Notes: generated from the sequence alone by a model not told the origin. Counted from the stretch's first letter, positions 1-12,172 are shown. The stretch: 64,000 nt of DNA from Cryptomeria japonica (GCF_030272615.1 NC_081412.1:104522796-104586795), one strand, 5' to 3'. Made by a program: numbers and translations.

Positions 1-481
1 GAGTATTTTTTTTTATGATTTTTTAGAGTGACCACATCTTGAAAATTTGGTACCTATTCGTGCGCAGGGCATAACTTGCATCAAAATAATAAAAAATACA
101 TGTTTTCTTTTCTAAAAAATTGTATAGAATCTAGTGTATAACAATAATATGTAATTTATTTTGAATTTGGTCAAGTATATCAAAAGTTATTAAAAAATGG
201 TAGACATATGTTTGTGAGGACTCTCAAGGCACTAATAAAGAAAATTAAAGTTTACTATGCTAATGTTGTCCAAAAATAGAAAAACTTATATGGTCAGAAA
301 ACAAAGAAGATGTGTGAGATTATGGTACTAATTTTAGAGATACCCACTTGATCATTTGTAAAATTCATGACGATGAAGTTGAGAAATCTTGTTGGAGGAT
401 GAAAAAATGTGTAAAGGGACAAAAATGGGGGGAAAATGGGCTTGCAAGCCTTAGGGTCATTTTCCAACCCTCTTACCAAGC
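1..481. other. AT-rich stretch, no gene recognised
   Basis: Only short frames without recognisable domains occur here on either strand. The base composition is AT-rich with several homopolymer runs. It is probably the interior of an older transposable element, but no diagnostic motif is visible. Confidence 0.5.
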
Positions 482-600
482 CAAAACCCACACGGGTTTT
501 GAAAAAAAAAAGTACTATTCGCAGTTCTAAATAACCCATATGGGTTATGTAAAACTAAAAACTTTTTTTTGTGTTTCATAAAACCCGTACGATTTATGAA
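482..600. repeat. Cluster of three short hairpins with ACCC/GGGT cores
   Basis: Three inverted repeats follow one another. At 482-501 CAAAACCC pairs with GGGTTTTG around a four-base loop. At 531-548 ATAACCCATATGGGTTAT is a perfect palindrome. At 575-600 TTCATAAA pairs with TTTATGAA around a core ACCCGTACGA. Further members lie at 2025-2098 and 4746-4868. The arms differ but the core is conserved, so this is a structural family and not a simple sequence repeat. Confidence 0.7.
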
Positions 601-744
601 GACATAATAATGTATGTTTGTAAACTTAGCATTTACTACACATATGTTAGACATACCTATATATGTGTTTATGTATTTACATATGCATATCTATAATTAT
701 ATATATACATATTTATATAGATATATGTATATATGTTTGTATAC

Positions 745-1036
745 ATGCCTGTATCTCTTCTTTTCCTCTCTCTCTCATCTTCCTTCCCCCATCATCATCT
801 TTGTCTATTCTAAGCCCTAATTATCCTCCTTGAGTTCTATCTTATCTCTCTCCCCTCCACACTTCTCTCTTTTTCGATTCTCTCACTCTTTTCTCCTTCT
901 CGTTCACTCTCTACCTCATGTCTCTCACCATCTCCTCCTACTACTCTCTCTCCCTATCCCATTCTCTCCCTGTCATTGTCCTATCATATTCTCACCCTCT
1001 CCCCCTTCTCTCTCTTTCTCTCCCCCTCCCTCTCCC

Positions 1037-1084
<48 letters not shown>

Positions 1085-1537
1085 ATCCTATTCTCCCCAT
1101 TTCCTCTCTCCTTCTCTCTCTCTTTATCCTATTCTCCCCATCTCCTCCCTCCCTCTCCCTCTCCCTCTCTCCCAATTTCTCCTCTATCTCTCCCCCTCTC
1201 TCTCCCTCCCCCTCTCCTTATCCTATTCTCTCTCTCTCTCTCTCCCTCTCTCTCTCTCTTCAAATCCCCTATTCTTTCTCTTACCCCGTCTCCCCCTACT
1301 CTCTCTCTCCCTCTCGCCCTCTCCTTTTCCTAATCTCCCTCTCTCTCCCTCTCCATCCATCCCTCTCTCTCTCTCTCTTGCGGACTCTCTTCATATCCCC
1401 TATTCTCTCTCTTACCCCTCCCCCCCCTCTCTCTCTCTCACTCTCTCCCTCTCCTTTTCCCAATCTCCCTCTCCCCCCTCTCCTTTTCCTAATCTCCCTC
1501 TTTCTCCCTCTCCACCCATCCCCCTCTCCTTATCCTA

Positions 1538-1589
<52 letters not shown>

Positions 1590-1848
1590 CTGAATCTCCC
1601 TCTATCTCCCTCTCCCCCTCTCCTTTTCCCAATCTCCCTCTCTCTCCCTCTCCTTTTCCTAATCTCCCTCTCCCTCACTCTCCATCCATCCCCCTCTCCT
1701 TGTCCTTATTTCTCTTTGTCTCTATCTCTGTCTCCCTCCCTCCCTCCCTCCCTCCCTCTCTCCCTCTGATTTTCCCTCTCTCCCTCTCTCCCTCTCCTTT
1801 TCCTACTCTCCCTATTTCTCCCTCTCCATCCATCCCCCTCTCCTTATC

Positions 1849-1886
<38 letters not shown>

Positions 1887-1895
1887 TTTCCCAAA

Positions 1896-1949
<54 letters not shown>

Positions 1950-2024
1950 TTCTCTCTCTCCCTCTCTTCCTCTCCTTTTCCCAATCTCCCTCTCTCTTCC
2001 TCTCCCTCTCCCCTCTCCTTTTCC
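745..2024 (+). repeat. Polypyrimidine (CT-rich) tract of about 1.3 kb
   Basis: The plus strand is almost purely C and T, with long (CT)n runs near 1031-1082, 1540-1584, 1851-1884 and 1900-1945 and CCCTCT-type interruptions. Long open frames of Ser/Leu/Pro on one strand and Arg/Glu on the other are artefacts of composition and not genes. Such a homopurine-homopyrimidine tract could form triplex DNA, which is inference. Confidence 0.9.
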
Positions 2025-2098
2025 TAGTTCTACATAACCCATACGGGTTATGTAGAACTAAGACCAAAAATTCTAGTTGTACAGAACCCGTACGGGTT
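2025..2098. repeat. Perfect 16-bp-arm hairpin plus an ACCCGTACGGGT palindrome
   Basis: Bases 2025-2040 (TAGTTCTACATAACCC) are exactly complementary to 2045-2060, with loop ATAC. A second palindrome, AACCCGTACGGGTT, lies at 2085-2098. Both carry the ACCC-N4-GGGT core also seen at 482-600 and 4837-4868. They sit at the edge of the polypyrimidine tract, just downstream (minus sense) of the decayed gene at 2140-4548. Confidence 0.8.
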
Positions 2099-2139
2099 AT
2101 GAGAAATTGTGAATGTTCACACTAAAAAAAAAAGCATAC

Positions 2140-4548
2140 CAGAGCCTCAGATGGTTGTGTTGTGGTCGTATGAGGCAAAGTCATAGATGAATCAGTTACG
2201 ACCATTTACTATATCCATGGTAAGTGATCCATAAGGACTTAACTAGAGGGTTTCAACTCTGTTGTGCACTTAGTGAAAAGGAGTTGATCTAAGACAAACA
2301 TACCTTTTCCCCTAGTTGTGTTGGGTCCCATAATATACGTGTAGGACTTCTACAAAAATGGAATGGTAGAATAACAGTAGGAAGTTTGGAAGGGGCCTGT
2401 AATAGGTTAAGACAATTATACAAGTTAATAACCCAAAGTTGTTGACAAACTAGATAAAACAAATATTTTTAACATATGTAGAACAAATGCACACCAAAGC
2501 CTCGTATAGTTCTCTTGTAACCTTAGGAGGCCTAGATGAATCTGATGCAGCTATTACCATTTCCTATATGAAAAATTATAACATATGATATAGACATAAA
2601 AGGATTTAGTTATTTCAAACAAGCAAGAATGCAATCCAAAGTGAATATGAAGATATCACCTCTTCCCTTTGTTGAACCTCATTGACATCAGGTGCATTCA
2701 TTAATTCCATAAACCCCATATGTTTATATATATAGAACAAATAAATTAAGTGCATTTATCAATATCTACATATACATGTTTAATCATAATACATTTCAAC
2801 AAATGAATTTAAATTATATTGAATTACCTTATGTCGTTTGGGTGTCCGAGAGGACATCTTTTTCTACCTCGGAGTGCTAGAAGATGGCTTTCTCACACGA
2901 GATGTCCTTGAGGTAGGTGGGATAAAATAAGAAAAAAAAATTAACATAAGGAAAAAGAGTATTTATTTAATATATCACTTAAGTAAAAAATATATAAATC
3001 TAAATGGTACCGCATAGCTATCTTGGCCAAAGTCAATGGCCGAAAGCGTGATATCATCAAGTTGGGACATCTCAACCACTGATAAGCCCTATAAACACCA
3101 ATTAATGATACATATAATTAACAAAAGATATTTTGAAACCAATGTACTATTATATTTTTAACAAATCTACAAATCTTTACCTCTGGTGGTGAAACTACTT
3201 GTGACCATGGAGTTGACTGAAAAGTATGTGGTGTACTCCCACCACTTCCTCCACCTTGCAATGCATTTTATTTATATGTCACTTTAAATTGTTCTAAAAA
3301 TAAAAATTCATTTCTTTTTATAATATTTAGTCAATTGATAACATGTCATAAACATAATTAAATGCACCTATGTCTAATAGAGAGGGTACAACATATTGAC
3401 TAGTTCGTCGGTGAGAGCCACATCCTTTGTAGTAGAAGCATGCCATCTACTCCCGCAACATGTACACGAATGAGATGTTGAACAATCCCCATCTGCATCA
3501 GTGTCTACACCAGAACATACACCCTAACAAGTGGGGCACATATGTAGAATGGGCTGGCTCGTGCCAAATGATGCACGAGGTGACGTTGATGAAGGAGGTG
3601 TCATTGATGAAGGAGGTGCAGCTGATGAAGGAGGTGTTGTAGGTGCTGGTACATCCTCTTCTCCAACCAACTATGTGCCATGTTGAACAATGACATTAGT
3701 CAATGATGCAGCTTCCTGAAGAGTCTGTAATTCCAGACTCCTTCAAGGATATAGGGATAGTGACATGAATCATGGGTTTAGGAGTTGTATGCCTCCTATG
3801 TTGTGGCTCTACCACCATATGAGCCCTAGGTCTATCCTACATAGAGCCTCTCCCTCTACCCTGAAATTGTCAGATGTCAAAGTAATTTAGCTTCTCGCCG
3901 AGGATAAACTCACAATACAACTTTCTCAAAAAATATAGAGGCAACTCCCAATTATTACAAGGTGGTTGGTCAAAGACCATATGCCACCTATCCCAAAAAG
4001 ATTCTTTTAGCCTAGCATGAACACACCAATGTATAGGAAACCGAGTTGTATTTAGTTCTAGGTTGTTACTGGTAACAGGATCGGTGAAAAGAGCACATAT
4101 GTCAGCTTTACCTATGGTCATTTTTTCACTTGATCATATGACAACCCATACGCATAAAATGTTTAACATGTATCCCTCCATGAACCCCATTTTGTAACCT
4201 CCCTAGATACCTCATTTCCACTATTAGCCATTGTTTCTAGTGTTCTAGTGAGGGTTGAGTCGTGCTCAAGCCTAGATGACCTCAACCTATTCACCAATAT
4301 AGAAATTTGGGCACTCTTTTGTGTAAGGTGATTGATGAGATCATCTTGTGTGGCATCTACATGATCTAATGGAGTACATGGAGGGTTTCGGGGTGGCGGT
4401 GGTTGTTGAGGAGAAACATTTTGAGGATTTTGAGGGTTTTCTTGTTTCTCATGTGCAATATTTATAGGGTTTGCTTGTGTTGCTTGTGTAGGAGGAGGTC
4501 TTTGTTGTCTATTTCATTTTTGGGGATTGTTTGAAGAATCTGACATCA
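2140..4548 (-). pseudogene. Decayed multi-exon gene or transposon ORF, function unknown
   Basis: Read on the minus strand, the region starts with an ATG at about 4548 followed by a Pro/Gln/Asn-rich N-terminus. Two stops interrupt it, and after a frameshift an 83-residue open frame (4121-3870) is rich in Trp and aromatic residues. A Pro/Ser-rich stretch near 3640-3560 and a Cys-rich stretch near 3540-3430 follow. Further downstream there are plausible GT-AG introns at 3180-3089 (92 bp) and 3010-2907 (104 bp), which bound a 78-bp exon at 3088-3011. The next exon, 2906-2828, is Ser/Arg/Lys-rich and followed by another GT donor. I do not recognise the family. It could be a DNA-transposon protein, since palindromic repeats lie at both sides, or a captured host gene. 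The exon limits are by eye. Confidence 0.35.
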
Positions 4549-4702
4549 AATTAATAAAAACAAAACTTAAATTAATTAAAAAACCCTACTTCAATTAAAA
4601 TGAAAACAAAAATAATCAAACCAATCAAATCTTACCTGTTCGATGGGGTACCATTATTGAAAATTGCTCTCAATGTTGGGAATTTCCAAAATAATTGCAA
4701 AC

Positions 4703-4868
4703 CTGTGCAGGTTCTATGGTTTTTTGGCTTTCCCTTGCTGTTGTTCCATGGGTTTTGTCATTGAGAATGGCCAAAACCCATGGCCTACACAAAAAAAATA
4801 TGTTACTCAAATTAATTTTTTATTAAAAAACTAAATGTTCCTCAAAACCAATACGGGTTTTGAGGAAC
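4703..4868. repeat. Hairpins flanking the decayed gene on its upstream side
   Basis: CCATGGGTTTTG at 4746-4757 pairs with CAAAACCCATGG at 4772-4783. GTTCCTCAAAACC at 4837-4849 pairs exactly with GGTTTTGAGGAAC at 4856-4868. A smaller ACCTGTGCAGGT palindrome lies at about 4711. These belong to the same hairpin family as 482-600 and 2025-2098 and sit on the other side of the 2140-4548 gene, an arrangement reminiscent of subterminal repeats of some DNA transposons. Confidence 0.6.
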
Positions 4869-4989
4869 TTTGGGTTTTTTAAATTGTTTTTGGCTAAGCT
4901 TGGTGTTACCAATCCTAGCACGTTTTTGAATTTTTAGAACTAGCACGGGTTATGAAAAATTTGGTTTTTTTTGGCATGTTGCCACTTTT

Positions 4990-5394
4990 TTGTTCACCAT
5001 CTTGGTGCACTTACCCATATCATAAGATACCATCCAATCACCATACATATCATCCATGCATATGAAATGAGCACATAAAGATCATCAAATAAAAGTCCAT
5101 CATCATAACAGTCTATGAATATCATCACCATCCTCATGAAATCATAATATCAAGTGCAAATATAACATGTCTATCATCAATAATGGAGCATCTAGAACAT
5201 AATTAAATCATAAAAATCTATCAAAAGAATCTCAAGGTAGTCTATGCTATGGCAATATAGTCTAACAAAGCGCAAAAAGAAAAGATGAATTAGTGAGGGG
5301 CACTACGTAGTTCATGGATGATGCATTCTCTTGCTCTTTTTATGTGATTGTTGGTGTTCTTGAGATGGAATTTTTAAGAATGATATTAGTGGTC
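4990..5394. other. No gene seen; CAT-rich sequence left of element B
   Basis: The stretch is rich in CATCAT/CATAT words and lacks an open frame of note. Because B is inserted at 5400, this sequence was once contiguous with 41338 onward. It may therefore be the 3' internal part of the plus-oriented element I whose polypurine tract and LTR start lie at 41638-41653. Confidence 0.4.
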
Positions 5395-5399
5395 AAGAC

Positions 5400-6325
5400 A
5401 TTTGGAATCCAATAACACTGAGAGGGGGGGGGTGGGCTGAATCAGTGTTATACCAAGAAGTCTAATTTTAACCTTATTAAAACATGCATACAACAATCGG
5501 TATACTGGTACATACAGAATTGAAAGAATTAAAGCAACCAATAAGCCAATAACATAAATAAGAACCATAACACACAAAATTATACATGGAAAACCTCAAA
5601 GAGAAAAAACCATGGTAGGATTTGTGACCCACAATATGAATCCACTAGCCATTAGAAGAGATATTACAAAATATAAGGGGCTTGTACTCAGAGGAAGGCT
5701 TGCAGCCTAAAGCACACTACTCAATCACAAAAGGAGCCTCACTGACTACATATAAATCTAGACTACAATCTGGAGAAGTGGTGAACTGCAAAAGATGGCA
5801 TCTTCTATGCCAGAATATAGTTCCTATTTAAGCTCTGTTTGTTTCAGTCTTAAACCCTAAACCCTTTACCGGAATAACCCTTACATAGATATCCTCACAT
5901 ACATAATCTCTCTGATATTTCACATCATATCGCATCCACACTTCTATTATCACTCTTTTTCATTGTCATGATTATCTCAAAATGATCTAATCCAACTGAC
6001 ATATATACCCTATACAACTTATCATGCCTTATGTTGGCTTACAAGGATTATTAAAATATCAAATTACATGTCGGCTAGATAACATAAATACATGAATATC
6101 AAAAACAATTGCCGATGTCGAATCCAAGAGATGTCGGCCTCCAATACTGATAACCATATTCTAAACCATGTCGACTTGTATTTTCGGTAACCAAAGAAAT
6201 CCTTCTATCTTGTTGGTGCCAGTGCTTGTAAAGTGTCTCTGAAGTGCCTGTTAGTACACAATTGAACCAAAACAGGAAGCCGAAACAAGATATCATGTTG
6301 CCATCAATGACAACATAGTGAAACC
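5400..6325 (-). repeat. Element B 3' LTR, main part
   Basis: This matches 40383-41310 along its length, including TGAATCAGTGTTATACC near one end and the block with GACCCACAATAT. Element A cuts the LTR after AAACC at 6325, and its last 26 bases are at 35437-35462. The terminal TG seen in the 5' LTR is changed here to AT. Confidence 0.92.
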
Positions 6326-6814
6326 TGTTGGTGTAAATAATTATTCATCATCGATATTATTACACCTTACTTAATTTTACTTAGGAAATGCATTTCATAT
6401 TAGTTTGGGTATGAGACACTTGGGTGTTTGTGACACATTGGGATAGTGTGTGTACGAGAATTTCCTCCTTTTATGGTGTGATCTTGTTACTACTCTATCA
6501 TATCCACTTATTGTGGAGTGATAATTCCACCTTCTATGGGTGATCCACCTCATGTGGAATATTTAATTGTTTCTCCAACCTACCACACCTATTTTCCACC
6601 TACCCTTGTTTCTTATTGAGCCACATGTCATGTTTGTGTGCTCATATATCCATATTGCCTTGCCTATATATGGAGGCTCATATTAATTGTATGTAACAAC
6701 TATTGATCTATTGATCATTTATCTATTGATGAGAATATAGTTTATTCTTGTCCTATATTTTGTCTTTCTATTTTGTACATTTCATTGAGCTCTTAATCTT
6801 GGAAAAATCTCACA
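6326..6814 (+). repeat. Element A 5' LTR
   Basis: It starts TGTTGGTGTAAATAATTATT and ends ...TCTCACA. It is near-identical in layout to 34943-35431. A TATATAT box at 6665-6671 is a likely core promoter. The primer site follows with no spacer. Confidence 0.95.
6665..6671 (+). promoter_or_regulatory. Putative TATA box of the element A LTR
   Basis: TATATAT sits in the second half of the 489-bp LTR, about 150 bases before its 3' end, and is preserved in the other LTR (around 35282-35289). Position and conservation fit an LTR promoter; activity is not shown. Confidence 0.5.
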
Positions 6815-6826
6815 TGGTATCAAAGC
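6815..6826 (+). other. Primer binding site of element A
   Basis: TGGTATCAAAGC directly follows the LTR. It matches the complement of the plant initiator methionine tRNA 3' end (TGGTATCAGAGC) with one mismatch, as is usual for Copia elements. Confidence 0.85.
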
Positions 6827-6945
6827 TCTTAGAGTGTCATTGATTCATCTTTGAGAGGCATTATTGCAACATCTTTTGGCAGCATCATAAACCAGATCCA
6901 ACCTCGCCATTGCATCTGGATGGCCATTTCCATGACTTTTGAGTA

Positions 6946-8051
6946 TGCTGGCATGATGAAGATTGTAATGTATTCATCATATATTATCATTGATGAAACA
7001 CTCACAGACACACACATGATTATATTGACTACTGGTGTAACTTCAATTATTTACACTATCAACTGGTATACTTAGTGATTAATCTCTAACTGGTACCTTG
7101 TGTTAACCAATATGTGTATAAGACACAATCTGTGGTTATACTAAGTCTGCATCAAGATGAGGATCAAGATGGAGATCAAGCTGACATTCAAGGACAACAG
7201 TTCATATGTTTTACTCAAACTAGTATTTGATTGATCCAACCGATATTTGGTAATTTTGTGATGAGTTACCACATTTCGTGATGAGTTACTAGTACCGATT
7301 GCTTGGCGGTAATTTTTGTGATGAGTTATGATCACTTGTCCAGATACACTGAACCTAGGAAATTGTGTTATGATTTCTTAAGGCCGAAATGAAATCATAA
7401 GGTCTATATATTGACATCACAATGAACTATTTGAAGAAGTGAGTGTTATGTTATGTGTGAAGGTAAAAAGAGTTAAGTTGTAGAGTATGCAGATGAGCAG
7501 TGTTGAATATGTTTAGAAGGATCTGATCAAGCAAGTTTTGTGCTACTCAGAATAGATCAAACCATTCTTGTTGTTTTCTATTAATTATAGCAAAGTCAAA
7601 TCCCCTAACTGGGTAAGCTCTAACAAGCTTCAATGTATAAATCCTCTAACAAGGTGATCCATTAGATGGATTCAGAAATTCTCCACTGAGGTTACTCCTA
7701 ATAGGGTACTACCTTTAACTGGGTATAAGCTTCTAATCAAGCTTTGAGATCTCTAACAAGATTCTCTCCTAGCAAAGCACCTTGTAGACCTTAACCGGTT
7801 AGTTATCTATTACTACAGATAGTTAACTTGTGAGTTCTATTTCATCATGGTTTTTACCTATTTGGGTTTTCCACGTACAAACACTTGTGTTATGGTGGAT
7901 GCTTTACTTTTTGTGGATGTTGTTATATCATTTTGGATTGCATGCATTGTGTTTAAAAGCTTTGTTAAGTTCATATTGGTTAGTGTTTGAAGTAGTTTTA
8001 TTTTTCGTGTCACTAATGCACCCCCCGTCTCAGTGCTTTTCAAGTCCATTA
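6946..8051 (+). repeat. Solo LTR F, related to the LTRs of element E
   Basis: GAGTA at 6941-6945 recurs at 8052-8056. Between them lie about 1.1 kb that begin TGCTGGCATG, contain a CATTGATG word near the start, a TTTCCAC-GTACAAACACTTGTGT block near 7870, and CACCCCCCGTCTCAG near the 3' end. The same landmarks occur in the same order in the LTRs of E (44374-45432). The end is TTA where CA is expected. There is no internal region, so this is probably an LTR left by recombination within an E-type element that had inserted in the leader of A. Confidence 0.65.
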
Positions 8052-8056
8052 GAGTA

Positions 8057-9531
8057 TAAATTCGGCCTATTTTGGTGAAAATCAAATTTCAAGCTTGGAG
8101 GAAAATTTTGCCCAATTTGGGCAATATGGTATGGATTTCGGAAATTTTTAAAAAAAAAATCTGCACAAAAAAATTACTTTCCACAAAAAATTTTATTGAA
8201 AAAAAAAAATCAAAAAAATATTTTTTACGGGGTTTCCCCCCTTGCCAACCACCGTACTGCAGATTTAATTTTTTGTAGAGCCATCTTCCTGCACCGTCAT
8301 CCATAGCAGTTTGGTACTCCATCGATATTGGTAGCTCCATTGCCTGCTTGACCTCCCAACATCTACAGCCCTAGCCCCTCCCTCCCACGCCATCCTCTGC
8401 AGGCCATCATCGACCCCTCCGCTTGATGTTCTCCCCATTGCTGCCTCTGTGGTCTAGTCCCTCTGACCGACATCACTCCCGCCTCTCAACGTCATGTACC
8501 TACAACCACCTTTGACGCCATCCTTCGAGGCCCCACCCATCGACCCTTGCCACATGGATACCACTGACCTTCTTCCCGCTAGACAGCGGCCCTACCACAT
8601 CAACCACTGACGCGTGCCCCTCTACAAGCCAAATAGCCACACGTGCAACCACATTGACAGCTCAGTCAGCACCACATAGGCTTCCACATCAGATGCCACA
8701 TGGGAACCTGACCACATCAGCACACATCAATGCCACCTCATCCACTTCATACAGACATGTCATCTACCATATGCCACATGTCACTTTGTGATTGATCCAC
8801 ATCATCCATTCATATGGTATAGATGCCCAGTCAATAAGGAGGTTAAGTTTTTGCAACGGTCATACAACCATCAAATTTAACTTTGTGTTTTGCTGATGTC
8901 ATCATTTTTTTTGAAAAATTGGTAGGCCCCCTCCATTGAGCTTTTTAATTTTGCAATTCAACTTCAAATGGTCATATGTTGCTCAGTTTTGCTCCTTTTT
9001 GGATGCATTTTTTTTTTGAAATGGGATATAATTTTGTGTAATTTCTCATGGTGGCATTATGTTTTGATTTTGATGGATAGAGTTTTCAGAAATCTTAGTT
9101 TTTGGTGACTGTACTTGTCCAATCCCTGTTTCTGCAACTTATGGGGCTCCGTTTGGGCTCATATAAACTCCTTTTTAGGTGCCATTTTTTTTGAAAGTGC
9201 ATAATTTTTTGTCTACTCTCAGAATATGTTATTAGTTTGTAGTGATTTTGGGTAGAAAATATACTTTCAGCATATGATCTTTTTTGGCCAATTTGGTAGT
9301 TGTATTGCATAGATCTATCTTGCTGGTCTTTTACATTGTAGCTCTCAGCCTATTGGGGCAATTATAAAACAAAATCATAATTCCACCTTGCCATTGTTTG
9401 CAAGTGGCCTATTATACATGCACTACATATAAAGTGCCAAAATCATCATTTTTGGGGGGTACTTTATTTGATTGAATTTGGGGGGTGTCTCTTATTCTTT
9501 TGTTCTTTTGGGTTCCTTCCATTTTTCTGCT
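8057..9531 (+). other. Element A leader, no gene
   Basis: This is untranslated sequence between the primer site and the Gag start. It includes an A-rich run (about 8145-8230), a C-rich stretch (8275-8760) with many CCAC/CATC words, and T-rich sequence before the Gag ATG. No domain is recognisable in any frame. Confidence 0.6.
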
Positions 9532-11067
9532 ATGGGTTCTTCTAATTTTCCTCTCTTAACTCATAATTATGCTACTTGGAAAATTGATGCATGGAGTAAA
9601 CTTATGGAAAAAGGACTAACTCGTTATATTGATGGAACTATTGTTGCTCCTGCTGATCCTAAGGTTGATCCTATTGGTCACTTTGATTGGCTCACTAAAA
9701 ATATCATGGCAATTGGTACCTTAAGAAAGTATGTAGCAAAGGATCTCATTTTTCATATTGAGAAATGTACTTTAATCAAGGATGCTTAGCAAATATTTCA
9801 AGACTTTTATGGTCAAGTTGATGAGATTAGGGGATATCAGATTGATAGTGATCTCACCATGTTGGATCCCAAGAACTTTGATACTATACAAGATTATGTC
9901 ACTAAGGCAAAAGAGTTGAGGAAACAACTCAAGGATTGTGGCATTGATAAGAAGGACACTCAATTGATCTTCAACTTGATGTGCAAACTTTCACAAGAAT
10001 ATGTAACATTTGTTTCTAGTTTCCAAACCCATAGGATGACGATGGGTTCAATTTACACAATGTCTACATTTGATGCTTTCACTGAAATGTTGATGATGGA
10101 ACAAACTAATTTGATAAGAATGGGAATTCTTAAGACTTCTAAGTCTCAAGGATTAGTGGCAACTCAAGGGAACAAAGAAAATCAAGGAAATGACAACTCA
10201 AACAAGAAGCAATGGCAATCAAAGCCTAAGGACAAAGTACCATCTTCTCCACAACAAGGAGATTCATCCTCTTCCAAGAGAGACTATTCACCAAAGAGGG
10301 AGAGACCTGCTTGTGCCTATTGTAAAAAGGTTGGTCATGAGGAGCGTCATTTCCATTCTAAGAAGATTGATGGGATCATACACATCCTCAAAAATTATAA
10401 CATTGATTTGCCTAGTGCCTACAAGAAGGATGATTCATCAGCTTCCACTTCCACACATTCAAAAGGAAAAGGGAAAGCATTCATGGCTTCTACAAGTGGG
10501 AAGACTCACTCTTTTGGGACAAGAAAAGGAAAGGCTCTTTGTGCTACTACAAGTCATGATTCAGGGAGATGGCTTCTAGATTTAGGGGCTTCTCATCATA
10601 TGCCATCTTCACAATCTATGTTTTCTACATTTGAGCCTTGCACCATGCAGCAGATTTTCATGGGCAATCATACATACATGGATGTGATTGGGAAATGATC
10701 TATTTCCATTGGGGATAACTCCTTCAATGATGTATTGTGTGTACCCCACTTGATAAACAATCTCCTTTCCATCTATCAAATCACACATGGGGCAACTAAG
10801 AGAATTGTGGAGTTCACACCTGAGTCAGTTTTCATTAGAGACTTGGAGACTAGAGCTATCATTGCAATTAGGGTGGTTTATCATGCATCTCAGTTATACT
10901 CCTTTTCAGATTTTGTTGATGAGGATGATTTCACATATGATGATTCTACACATGATGATCACACTTCTTGTGGTGATTCAAATTTTGAGGAGAACTTTGG
11001 GTACTTGAACTTGGGGATTCTCACATGTGACCCCATTCTTGAGCCTTGTGTTTCATCTCCTCCTATT
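9532..11067 (+). pseudogene. gag-pr: Element A Gag-protease (Copia type), 5' part
   Basis: The start ATG at 9532 begins a Copia-type Gag: an N-terminal region with a YATWKIDAWSKL motif, then the UBN2-like helical domain (to about 10140) and a basic Lys/Asn/Gln-rich linker. A zinc knuckle CAYCKKVGHEERHF at about 10312 ends in His where Cys is usual. An aspartic protease motif, WLLDLGASHHM, lies near 10570; the family has DSGA, so the residue after the catalytic Asp is changed. The protease tail continues to about 10910 and is followed by an Asp/Glu-rich extension. TAG at 9787 replaces what is usually Trp, and TGA at 10696 breaks the frame. Element D interrupts the frame inside codons for Ile-Asp-Ile at 11068, and the frame resumes exactly at 33980. 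Confidence 0.85.
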
Positions 11068-11072
11068 GATAT

Positions 11073-12172
11073 TGTTGTCGACTTGAATTTCATCCTCGGA
11101 ATGCTACCTACAACAAGTTAGTTTCACAAAATACAAATGGAAATGCTATAGGAAATCCAAACTCAACCAATGAAACTACATGAAATACATATGAAATAAA
11201 AATACTAATATTACCTTCATAGTTTATGTCTCATTATGTCCTAACTCCATTGTTCCTGGTTGCAGATGGTGTGCTCTCAGACAATGCACTAATAGCTTCC
11301 AAGATGGCATGTAAAGAATGAACTGATAACTGATAGTTAACAAATGCTATGATATGCAATGCTGCATGATTATGCTAAAATGCTAATTGCTATTTGCTTC
11401 AAGATTAAAACTCACGGATGCATAAGTTGTACAAATGATTTGGCTTGCAAATTCACTTAAAGTCTAACTCTCTCAACTAAAGCTCTTGATTTTATAGACC
11501 TTGAGAGAATGAGATGATGTGGCTCAAATCAACGACCATGATCAGATCTGCAGATTTGGATGGCTATGAGAAAAGGTGAAGATTGAGAGAAAGGGGGAAG
11601 GAGAAGAGAAGTGTCACTTATCTCACCTTGATTGGGTTGCTAACTGAGGGAATCTAGGGATGGTTGGAGAAAATTTAGGCATGAGAGGAAAAGTGGACTC
11701 AAGTCCTTCCTAAGATATAGGGATGTTGGAGAGAATATAGAAGGAGGTTATGAAATATGTGTATGTACACAATATTTCATTAAGTTTGGAAGTTGAAGAT
11801 AAATGATGAATTAATATTTAAGAAATATTAATTTCCTTAGCCACATGATGGATGAGTTGGCAAAGGGAAGATGAAGTGGAGATGGAAGGATGAGTTGGAT
11901 AAGAAAGATTAAATAATCTAGAATTATTTAATATTTGAGATTATAGTATAGGAGAATAACCATTAAAATTAAATATCTAATATTTAATTAATTAGAGGAA
12001 TAGGATAGATGAATTAATTAATAAAATATTTCAATTAAATTAATTCATAGAAAGACATGAAAATGAATTAAATAAATTAATCTTTTCAAATTAACTATTT
12101 AATAGAAGAATAAATATTAAATAAATATAAAATATTTATTTAATCGCTCATAGCCATTTTTATGTGTATACA
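11073..12172 (-). repeat. Element D 3' LTR
   Basis: About 1100 bp, beginning (plus sense) TGTTGTCGACTTG and ending GTGTATACA. It matches 32849-33979 throughout. It lacks a roughly 34-bp tandem duplication found in the 5' LTR near 33755-33800. An AT-rich block with TTAATTAA words lies near the plus-sense end. Confidence 0.95.

Noticed and set aside
830-1769. Long Ser/Leu/Pro open frames in three overlapping frames
   Set aside because: They arise from the (CT)n composition, overlap each other fully and have no domain.
5400-6325. Solo LTR
   Set aside because: The matching end lies at 35437-35462 and a full internal region and 5' LTR follow, so it is the 3' LTR of B split by A.
8275-8760. Host gene exon because of higher GC
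   Set aside because: No long frame or splice pattern; it lies in the leader of element A.
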